From Dictyocoela muelleri (taxonomy: Eukaryota; Microsporidia), in NCBI GenBank assembly GCA_016256075.1, contig SDVU01000319.1:1-15294 (forward strand): DNA of 15,294 bases, read 5' to 3'. Made by a program: the position numbers and the translations under genes. How positions within the stretch are numbered: the first letter of the stretch is position 1; each line of letters begins with the position of its first letter. The notes beneath the pieces are model-generated. The model was not told the DNA's origin. It ran no database searches and saw only the letters and a program-made list of their open reading frames with translations. Positions 8,570-15,294 of this stretch are shown piece after piece.

Positions 8570-9400
8570 AATTAGGAAATTTTTTTAATTGATATTTTTT
8601 TAATATCTTCTTTTATCTTCTCAACAATTATTTCCATTTCATCAGTCATTTTTATCCTTTTGTTTTTAAACTTCAATAAATCAGTTCTTTTGGAAATCCC
8701 GTTGCGTAAATTTGGATAAGTATTAGATACCAATTTAGAATTCCTGTAAGTCTTTGCACATATTTCTTGGTATTTATATCTTTATGAAAGATTTTATTTT
8801 CTAAATAAATTTTATCAATTTTTTATGCCATTTTATTAACGTATAACCTAAAATTTCCAATTCCTTTGCAAAAAAATCCACATTTTTCGAAATTAGTTCT
8901 TACATTATGATTTTTTAATTTCCTAATTACATTCTTTAAAACCTTTTCATGCTTTTCTTTAGATTTGCTATTAATTATTATGTCATCGATATAAACAAAA
9001 AAATCATAATTTCTTTAAGAATATTACTTATAATTCTTTGAAAAATTTTGGACCAGATTTAATTCCAAATGGATTCTGTATGTATTGATAATGCAGAACC
9101 AAAATATTAAACCCTGTATTTCTTCGCGATTCCTCATCCAAAAAAATTTGCTTGAAGTTATTCTTTGAATTTATTCGCGAGGACAGCTACTTTGCTTCAT
9201 ATTTTGAATACTTCAAAATACATTAGGAATTTTCCACGATCATCAATTACATGAACATTAATTTTTTTTATAGTCAACGACTAATCTTAAATCACCGTTT
9301 TTCTTATTTATAAAAAATACCAGACTACTGAAGTAACCATACGATTTTCCTATAAAGTCTTCGGAAATTAATTTTCAATTTAGTTTTCTCTCTCTGTAAA
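8570..9400 (-). pseudogene. Reverse transcriptase of the outer element (fossil)
   Basis: On the minus strand the active-site box FFVYIDDIII lies at about 8973-9006, with the YIDD codons at 8982-8993. Upstream of it is a YQYIQNPFGIKSGPKFF segment (about 9040-9090), matching the family's MPFGLxNAPATFQ motif. Downstream are EKHEKVLKNVIRKL and FEKCGFFCKGI, matching the helper segments after the box. A degraded DYKKINVHVIDD-like start is seen at 9230-9280. The carboxy side is cut by the inner element's insertion at 8565. It is broken in many places. Confidence 0.82.
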
Positions 9401-9729
9401 TACTTATTTGGAACTTTATATCCTTTCATCTGTGTTGGATTTGATTGTGAATTGTATATAATCTAAACTGGAGAATATAATAAATTTTTAAAAAAATAAT
9501 TTAAACTAAAATACCTTTTGAACAGATTAATTGAATCAGTATATAAGTTATCTTTGGTATCTAAATTGAGTTTTTCTTTCAATATTTCATCAATATCATC
9601 GGCTTTTTATTTTCCGAATCTAGAAAATTTAATTTTATTATTTATCCCCAATTTAAAATTTCCTAAATCTAAAACACATTTATTCGTGATTAAAAATTCA
9701 TTCCTTAAAATTATATCAATTTGACATTT

Positions 9730-9962
9730 ATTTAGGACGTAAAAAATAACATTGAATTTCTCTTCATCATCTTCAAATTCTAGTATACAGTTTACTGTTT
9801 TTTCATTGTTATATATTTATCATTACCAAAAATAGTTTTGATAGGAATACTTTCTGTGAATTCAAGATCCAAAGTCCAAGCAAAATCTTTTTTAATATAA
9901 TATCTTGAAGTTCCGGTATCAATAGTGAATTTTACTTCACTAGCATGAAAAAACAACATAAT
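9730..9962 (-). pseudogene. Aspartic protease region of the outer element (fossil)
   Basis: The minus strand shows VKFTIDTGTSRYYI at about 9900-9943, with the DTG codons at 9912-9920. This is the D-[ST]-G-x-S active-site motif of retroelement proteases. It sits between the gag-like ORF and the reverse transcriptase, as expected for Ty3/gypsy. The following FTESIPIKTIFGN stretch is compatible with the flap and body of the fold. It is broken downstream. Confidence 0.7.
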
Positions 9963-10700
9963 CTATAAATTCTTATTCGGTACTATATTCTCTCTCTTTA
10001 ATAGATGATTGTTCTTTTTAAAGTCACCTTTACCTTTTTGATCATAATTATATACTTTATTTCGATCTAATTTATTTTTAAAAGTTATAATGTTAGAATT
10101 TTCATTGGTAATATATTTATCACCATGATCATTATTTTTATAATTCCATATTTTCGAATTTTTTTTTTCTTCAGGTCTTGTTAGATATTTTGAAGATTCT
10201 TTTAAATCATTTAAGTTTTGTTTACATATCTCAAAATCAGTAAATTTACTAAGACCCTTTATAAATGCATCTCTCAATCTTCGATAATCTCTTTCTTGAC
10301 TATTCTTTTTATTCTAGCATATTTTTCAATATTATTTCATAAAATAGTCATTAATTTATTGATTTTTTTTTGTTTAATTTTATCTAATTTTGAAAAGTTG
10401 CTATAGAATAGTAAATTTCTTCATTATCCTCCAAAAAATTTTTCCATGTCTATTCAGAATTTTCGCTTAATTATTCATCTTTATCAATTGATTTATCTCT
10501 TATCAGCGCATAATATTTCTTTGGACAGTGAATAGGTCCATTTTATTAATTTGAAATTTTCAGAAAAATTTCGAACCATTCATTTACATTTAAATATTTA
10601 ATATCGTAGAAGAATTCTATTTTTTCAACTATTTTTACACGTCAGTCCCTTCTATTAAGACTTTTATTTTTAAATTCGTATATTATCCTTTTTTGCTTCT
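9963..10700 (-). pseudogene. Gag-like region of the outer element (fossil)
   Basis: One minus-strand frame is open for 104 codons (9963-10277). It starts MRDAFIKGLSKFTDFEICKQ and continues with a lysine/asparagine-rich tail, like the end of a capsid followed by a basic nucleocapsid. Upstream, near 10560-10625, another piece reads FFYDIKYLNVNEWFEIFLKI, of the type seen near the start of Ty3/gypsy capsids. Location directly after the 5' LTR supports the call. A zinc knuckle is not clearly recognisable. It is broken. Confidence 0.6.
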
Positions 10701-10725
10701 TTATCCGAAGCCTTTTAATTTAAAA

Positions 10726-11009
10726 TGGCGTATGTCGAAGAGAGGAGGTTATATATCAAGAAGTATTCAATAATACTTACGTTAAACCTGAAACCTGAAT
10801 ACCGAGAGTTCATCTTTAAACCTGAATTGTTAATAAAATATTTTGAATTATCTTTATTTTACTTACACTATTATTATCCCTTATGTCCTTACAAATTACA
10901 TTTCTTTCATATTTTAGAAGGGATTAATGAAATTTTAATTAATTTATTATTTTTTAAAGATTTTAAATTAATAAAAATTATAATTTTAAATTGTAGTAGT
11001 AATACTACA
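10726..11009 (-). repeat. 5' LTR of the outer Ty3/gypsy element
   Basis: Direct repeat of 1985-2266, about 80% similar by eye. It starts TGGCGTATG and ends ATACTACA. The target duplication GTTAT follows at 11010-11014. The 104-codon plus-strand ORF spanning it reads LTR DNA antisense to the element and is not a gene. Confidence 0.85.
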
Positions 11010-11123
11010 GTTATATATATATATATAGGTTCTTATTAATATACAATTTAAATTAAAAAAATCAAATTTTTATAATTATAAAATAAATTAGAATCAAACA
11101 AATTAGAATAATATTTTATGGTA

Positions 11124-11592
11124 AGCCGGCATTTCGTTGCCCAGGAGAACTACCGTTTTTTTATCGTTTAAAAATACAAACCCTTATGGTTTACAAATAA
11201 GCTCGAACTAACGCGAAATGAAGTAAAACAAGCCACTATTCCACAAAAAAGTCTTATATTGGCTTAAATATATCGTAGGTTTGCCCTAATAAGCAAATTT
11301 ATATATTACTGATTGATTTAACTTGGTATGGTTTAATTTTTCGGATTTTAATTTTTTTACTTAATTTGATTTGTAAATCATAAAGTTTGTTTTTGATTTT
11401 TCTAGACAAAAAAACGTTTTTTTTTTTCGACTTTCTAACGAAACACTGCCTTACAAAAATTACAGAAAACTCGTAGTTTAGCCTGGTTAGGCAAGAAAAC
11501 CGAAGTTACTCCCTTAGTCATAAAAAAAACCGTATTTTCGTTTGGCTAGGCGAAAAAACTGTAGTTTCGCCAGGATAAACAAAACGCCGGCT
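11124..11592. mobile_element. 469-bp TA-flanked inverted-repeat element (MITE)
   Basis: The ends are inverted copies starting AGCCGGC: AGCCGGCATTTCGTTGCCC on the left and AGCCGGCGTTTTGTTTATCC read inward from the right. Similarity extends some 40 bp through an ACTAC.GTTTTTT stretch. Both ends abut TA (11122-11123 and 11593-11594), the duplication made by Tc1/mariner-type transposases. Toward the right end a related unit recurs two or three times (GTAGTTTAGCCTGGTTAGGC near 11473, TTCGTTTGGCTAGGCGAAAA near 11537, GTAGTTTCGCCAGG near 11562). No ORF is present, so it is non-autonomous. Its GC-richer ends contrast with the AT-rich surroundings. Confidence 0.72.
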
Positions 11593-12229
11593 TATAGTAT
11601 AAATATATAAAAAAATATTTTTTGCAGAAACATTATATCGCCATAAATGTTTAAGAACAAACTATAGATAGATTAGCTTTACGTTAATCTAATTAAGTTC
11701 ATGTAAACTATATAAGCAACCTAAAATACCAATAGATCCTTAATAATGACAAACCAATATTACCTAAAACCAATATACTAATAAAACCATACCAATAAAA
11801 AAAATACAAACAAATAAATAAAAACCAATTTTCAATAAATTTTATTTATTTAAAACATTTTTTTTTTACTTACCAAAAAGAGATAGCAGGTGAGCATAAA
11901 TTATAATAAATATATAAATAATAAATTTACATAAATACAAATATAAATAATAAATAATTGAATGAAATTTATGTAATAATAAATTTTATATTCTATAGTT
12001 AAAAGTATAGAACTTAAATTAATAAAAACATCAATTTAAATTGTTGTTTTATCCTTTATTGTCACGTGCAGAGCGCGGGATCATTAAAGGGAATTTGGAA
12101 ATATTTTATTAAAATAGAATTGAAATGATTTTTGAAATAATGAATGATTTTTAAAATGAACAAATTTTTTTTAAAATTATTGAATTATTTTAATTGCGAA
12201 CAAAAAAATCCTTTTTTTTATTCTCTATC
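11593..12229. other. AT-rich DNA without a gene, including a G-poor stretch
   Basis: I see no domain or RNA gene here. From about 11745 to 11875 the plus strand contains almost no G and has repeated CCAAT-like words (ACCAATATTACC, ACCAATATAC, ACCATACCAAT). A small GC-richer patch (CACGTGCAGAGCGCGGGATC) stands at 12063-12082. It may be an end of the element that brought in the integrase relic to its right, but I could not find a partner for it. Confidence 0.5.
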
Positions 12230-13060
12230 ATCACCTAATAGATAAACCTTATGTATCATTTCCATCACGAAATCTGTTTCATCTTCCTAAAAAGGCTCTA
12301 ACTTCCTCTTTTTTGATTTTATATTTTGATAAAAATCTTTTTACATAAAAACGCAGTCTCCAACATTTAAATTTTTAATTTTGTCATATTTAGAAGCATT
12401 TTTACGCATTCTTTCGTAATATTCCTCAATTTCGTGGAGAAATCCCCTTAATATCAATATAATTCCAATTTCGTTTATGTTATACCCTCTGGTTCTTAAG
12501 AAAAGCTCGAATGGTGATTTTCAGCCCCCATATGAATTGTCTAGTTGTAATCATAAATTATTTTTCAATATGACCGATTCTTTCTTTTTTTTCTGTCATA
12601 AATTTCTCTCTGTAGCCATCTCGTCAGAATTCGAAACATCTTTTCGACCTTTCCATACGATTGTGGATGTCTAGGACGACTAAATTCCCTGGAAATTTTA
12701 TTTCCCATTCACAAATTGTCGATACTTCAGTGTTAAATTCCAATCCATTATCACATTGCAAAATTTAGAAATCAATATAAATAGAATACAGATTTCAAGA
12801 TTTTTTTATGGTTTCAGATTTTTTATCAGTAATCGCCCTAGACATGCAAAATTTTTAATCAAACATTTATTGTATTAAGAATTAATCTGTGACCACTACT
12901 TTCATTTCATATCTAGATAAGTCTACGCAATCTATTTAAAATCTCTCGCGAGCTTTTTTAAAGCCTTATATGTATAATTAGTGTTTTTTTTTAAGCAGTT
13001 ACATTTCTGCACATTTAAAAACATTCTTTTATGACAGTAAAAATAACGTCCCCTAACATG
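12230..13060 (-). pseudogene. KRBA2-like retroviral-type integrase relic (fossil)
   Basis: Minus-strand frames show the start of an rve core (RFxIDCVDLSRYE near 12900-12955, then KFCMSRAITDKKSETIKKS near 12795-12855). The second acidic region reads LQCDNGLEFNTEVSTICE (about 12710-12770). A degraded RPRHPQSYGKVEKMFR-like third region lies at 12630-12680. The carboxy end, EEYYERMRKNASKYDKIK and LNVGDCVFM with a KRKLEPFLED segment (about 12260-12430), resembles the tail of integrases annotated in databases as KRAB-A domain-containing protein 2-like. Unlike the two Ty3 elements, no RT or LTRs are seen around it. It could come from a Ginger-like element or a truncated LTR element. It is broken in several places. 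Confidence 0.65.
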
Positions 13061-13353
13061 CAAAAATCTATTGTATTAAAATAATGGTATCCAGACGGTT
13101 TATTTCCCTATTATGCGAACTTTCGTTTTTTCCCTATTTATAAAATAATAAAATAACAAAAAAGATATTAATTAACTAATAAAGGTCACCATTTCAACAT
13201 TTTTATTTCTATACATAAATTTTAATTGCTTTCGAGAGACAAGTTGTCACTTACATCATGGTTTAAGTTTATAACATATGTCTGTTCCACAATTACTTTA
13301 TTATTTTAGACGTGATTTAATTTTTTTATTTGAAAGTCAATACTATAATTATT

Positions 13354-13374
13354 GTCGGGCGCGAAGCGCGCGAC
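13354..13374. repeat. GC-rich hairpin, first copy of a repeated motif
   Basis: GTCGGGCGC-GAA-GCGCGCGAC can fold with 8 of 9 stem pairs around a GAA loop and is followed by ATGCGAA. The longer unit TTATTGTCGG...GAAGC...ACATGCGAA recurs in diverged form at 13589-13618. It is strikingly GC-rich compared with the T-rich DNA on its right. The function is unknown. A structured transposon end or a decayed small element is possible. Confidence 0.55.
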
Positions 13375-13406
13375 ATGCGAAAAGCGACCGAGTGGATTCA
13401 CAGGAA

Positions 13407-13548
13407 ATCCATTTTTTTCATTTATTCTTTTTAATTTTTCAATTTTTTTAATTCTTTTTTTAATTTTTAATTTTTTTAATTCAATTTTTTTTTAATTTTT
13501 AATTTTTTTTTTTTTAATTTTTATTTTAAAATTTAGTTTTAAATAAAA
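13407..13548. repeat. T-rich low-complexity tract
   Basis: Runs of T interrupted by AA (TTTTTAATTTTTAATTTTTT and similar) make up nearly the whole segment. The irregular unit is about 7-9 bases. There is no coding content. It separates the two copies of the GC-rich motif. Confidence 0.7.
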
Positions 13549-13588
13549 TAGTGATTGATTTTTTAGATTAATTTTTTAAGTGAACATT

Positions 13589-13618
13589 TATTGTCGGTTG
13601 AAGCTCGAACATGCGAAT
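13589..13618. repeat. Second copy of the GC-rich motif
   Basis: TATTGTCGGTTGAAGCTCGA followed by ACATGCGAA matches the block at 13350-13380 in the same orientation, with several changes and about 6 bases missing. The stem is weaker here. A direct repeat about 240 bp apart suggests a duplicated or element-bounding sequence. Confidence 0.5.
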
Positions 13619-13839
13619 CGTCACACTTTTATCTGATTAATTTATTAAAATTTTAAATTAACATTTTATTAATTTTATAAAAGAACAGTTTAATAATCAT
13701 AGATGGAATTATGAAAAAATATAAATAAATAATATTATTTCTATTCTAAGTATAAAAATTAATTTTAATTAAAATATTTATATTGTAAAATTTATTGTTA
13801 ATAATTAAAATCGGTATTATGTCTATATTTGAGGGCGGA

Positions 13840-14790
13840 TGCGCTTTATAGCCCACATTTCAGTATATAAAAAAATATTAATCCTTCTAAAATATATATA
13901 TCATCAATTAATTAATTTCTTTAATAATATTTTCAAGGCCTCGTTTCCCGCATTCCGCATAAAAACAAGAAGATTCTGATAAATATCCAGATAGGTATAT
14001 GAAAAATATTCCGTTCCCACAAATATTTTTACTTCTAACCATGTGCCTTCAATTGTATTTGTGTATACACCTGCTTGGGGATCAATAAATCCGATGCTAT
14101 AATTCACCATTTAATGTTTATAATCGGATGAAATCCCAGAATAAACTCTCCAACATTCGGTATAATATGATTGCCGGGCATTTCTCTTTCTTTTATGAGT
14201 TAATTAAGTACTTCCGAGGACCTTCTTTCAACTTTTTGAAGAAATAATATATATATCGGCGAGCTTATTTTTATACTCCATCAACTATCTAAGATCCAGA
14301 TACTCTATGGCCTCTATGATACTTTCTCTCGCCAAATTTTGATTCATCTATTTCAACAACAACGCCGGGACCGCCTAATCTGATATTTCTATTATAATAG
14401 GCTTAAACATCTTGCATAGCTAATAAAATTCTCCTCACTGAGTTCTTATCTATGATATATAAAAGAATAATCTTGCAGCCTTATCTCCTATGTCAAGATG
14501 AAAAATAACTTTCAAAATATAAGATATAGAGAGCAGAGAATAAATAATGGCTTTTTGTTTATAAGTGGCAGTCTCTTTCTGCATCCACGTAGCTACATTG
14601 ACCATCAAATTTTTCTTTATCAATTCACTTCACTCTCCAAGACATAATCGACATATATAATTATCCACTTTATCTTGTAATAATTCCCTTGAATAGCCTA
14701 AAAATTCAGTTAACCACAATTGTTTCTTTGTCATTATATAAGAATAAAAATATTTTTTGTTTTTATACTTAAATAGGGCTATAAAGCGCA
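13840..14790 (-). mobile_element. Second IS1595/Merlin-type DNA transposon
   Basis: Both ends carry the 15-bp inverted repeat TGCGCTTTATAGCCC (13840-13854 and 14776-14790), followed by diverged AGTATA(A)AAA sequence on both sides. The inside is one minus-strand transposase region. The terminal sequence is unrelated to that of 3374-4899, so this is a separate family. GCGG lies just outside the repeat on each side at different distances. No convincing target duplication was found, so the exact ends are provisional. The length of about 950 bp is short but normal for compact members. Confidence 0.75.
13904..14734 (-). pseudogene. ISXO2-domain (IS1595/Merlin) DDE transposase, broken
   Basis: The ATG at 14732-14734 opens MTKKQLWLTEFLGYSRELLQ and a CRLC pair, as at the family's amino terminus. 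The DDE core begins IRLGGPGVVVEIDESKFG with ERKYHRGHRVSGS, first catalytic D at 14346-14348. A candidate second D lies in GISSDYKH at 14123-14125. The third motif, GFIDPQAGVYTNTIEGTWLE, puts the catalytic E at 14048-14050. The region ends LLKKLIN at 13904. Total span is about 277 codons, near family length. The D-to-E spacing (about 25 codons) is shorter than usual, suggesting a small deletion. In-frame stops between 14390 and 14500 and near 14305, a stop before the MVNYSIGF segment and at least two frame changes make it inactive. Inverted repeats sit about 60 bp beyond each end. Confidence 0.82.
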
Positions 14791-15030
14791 CTACTTACCG
14801 CTTATTTTTAAAAATATTTATAAACAATTTTTATTATTTTTTTAAATGAAAAATTTATATATTTTAAAAAAAATATTTAAATCCTAGAGTCAAGCATTAC
14901 GTAGTCATAACCAATACAATTGTTAGGTTAATAATAAATCTATTAATTGCGTAATAAATAAATATGATACTATCTCAGTTGTTTATATGACTAATTGTTA
15001 TAAAATTATAACACATGTAATGATATGGGG
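14791..15030. other. AT-rich DNA without recognisable content
   Basis: This holds A/T runs and short AT palindromes (such as AATATTTAAATCC neighbours near 14870-14885). I see no ORF of note, no RNA gene and no repeat shared with the rest of the window. Confidence 0.5.
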
Positions 15031-15110
15031 TGTAGCGTCTCTCGTATGGTTGTTACGTTTCTCTCGCATGGTTGTTACGCTTCTCGCATGGATGTAACGC
15101 ATCTCGCTTG
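15031..15110. repeat. Four-copy tandem repeat, unit about 20 bp
   Basis: Units begin TGTAGCG, TGTTACG, TGTTACG and TGTAACG and each contains CTCGYATGG or a variant, with lengths of about 18-22 bp. They are adjacent with no unique spacers. The first unit's CTCGTATGGTTG is identical to 12 bases of the foldback arms of the DNA transposon at 3374-4899. The stretch is GC-richer than its surroundings. A GCG-containing tail (ATCGCGTTTCGCATTTCGAG) lies at 15162-15181. Confidence 0.7.
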
Positions 15111-15218
15111 AAAAATTAGATAAAAATCTAAAAATAAATGGTAATTAAAAGTGTAATAGGAAATCGCGTTTCGCATTTCGAGCGTTTCAGGCGCTACATT
15201 TATTATTTATAATAATAA

Positions 15219-15294
15219 TTTATTATTTATTATTTATTATTTATTATTTATTATTTATTATTTATTATTTATTATTTATTATTTATTATTTATT
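15219..15294. repeat. Microsatellite (TTTATTA)n
   Basis: Nearly eleven perfect copies of a 7-base unit run to the window end and probably continue beyond. The perfect units imply recent slippage expansion. The low-complexity sequence is also prone to assembly collapse, so the true length is uncertain. Confidence 0.9.

Larger units (their letters stand above)
1985..11009 (-). mobile_element. Outer Ty3/gypsy-type LTR retrotransposon fossil, carrying two nested insertions
   Basis: Two direct repeats of about 282-284 bp bound the element. Both start TG and end CA, and they are flanked by a perfect 5-bp duplication GTTAT (1980-1984 and 11010-11014). Reading the minus strand gives, in order, 5' LTR, gag-like region, aspartic protease (DTG), reverse transcriptase (YIDD), RNase H, integrase, a purine-rich tract and 3' LTR, the Ty3/gypsy order. 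The body is split by a plus-strand LTR element (5205-8564) and a DNA transposon (3374-4899). Without them and their duplications it would be about 4.1 kb, normal for the group. All coding parts are broken in many places. The LTRs differ at roughly a fifth of sites by eye, so it is old. No obvious tRNA-matching TGG primer site follows the 5' LTR. Confidence 0.88.

Noticed and set aside
9518-9724. Plus-strand ORF of 68 codons
   Set aside because: It lies antisense to the protease-RT part of the outer element, has no motif and has the S/F/L/I composition typical of such complements.
12477-12674. Plus-strand ORF of 65 codons
   Set aside because: It is antisense to the integrase relic, which has recognisable motifs on the minus strand.
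15031-15110. Possible CRISPR-like array
   Set aside because: The units are directly adjacent with no unique spacers, and the setting looks eukaryotic. It is a plain short tandem repeat.
1-15294. Search for tRNA, rRNA, defence systems, toxin pairs or a novel gene cluster
   Set aside because: No cloverleaf, conserved rRNA segment or cluster of intact ORFs was seen on either strand. All recognisable protein similarity is to transposable elements.

Overview
This is a very AT-rich stretch, almost entirely repeats and transposon debris, with no intact protein-coding gene that I can defend. Two lineages of Ty3/gypsy-type LTR retrotransposon sit beside two different IS1595/Merlin-type (ISXO2-domain) DNA transposons, a KRBA2-like integrase relic and several short inverted-repeat elements. 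All lie in AT-rich low-complexity DNA without introns or recognisable host genes. This fits one of the larger, transposon-rich microsporidian genomes (for example the Hamiltosporidium type). The organism is an inference from composition and element content, not proven by the sequence.

Layout: 1-80 holds two GC-richer hairpins, then a small unrecognised minus-strand ORF (94-276). 277-1271 is AT-rich DNA with nothing recognisable. 1272-1721 is a foldback element built on a repeated TGTCGAATT motif. 1884-1984 is a short coding-like fragment cut off by the next element.

1985-11009 is one old minus-strand Ty3/gypsy element, recognised from LTRs of about 282-284 bp, a polypurine tract next to the left LTR and a perfect 5-bp target duplication (GTTAT). 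Read right to left it carries gag, protease, reverse transcriptase, RNase H and integrase relics. It was later split twice. A plus-strand Ty3/gypsy element (5205-8564, LTRs of about 276 bp, target duplication CTTAT) landed between its RT and RNase H regions. A minus-strand IS1595/Merlin-type transposon (3374-4899, imperfect 7-bp duplication) landed between its RNase H and integrase regions. LTR divergence judged by eye agrees with the order: about 20% for the outer element and about 10% for the inner one.

11124-11592 is a 469-bp TA-flanked inverted-repeat element. 12230-13060 is a minus-strand integrase relic of the KRBA2-like kind. 13350-13620 has two copies of a GC-rich motif around T-rich low-complexity DNA. 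13840-14790 is a second, unrelated IS1595/Merlin-type transposon with clear DDE transposase motifs. The window ends in a tandem repeat of about 20 bp (15031-15110) and a 7-bp microsatellite.

The 'system' here is a layered transposon graveyard. The most unusual parts are the double nesting with readable target duplications and the foldback arms of the 3374-4899 transposon. I found no defence, toxin or biosynthetic system.
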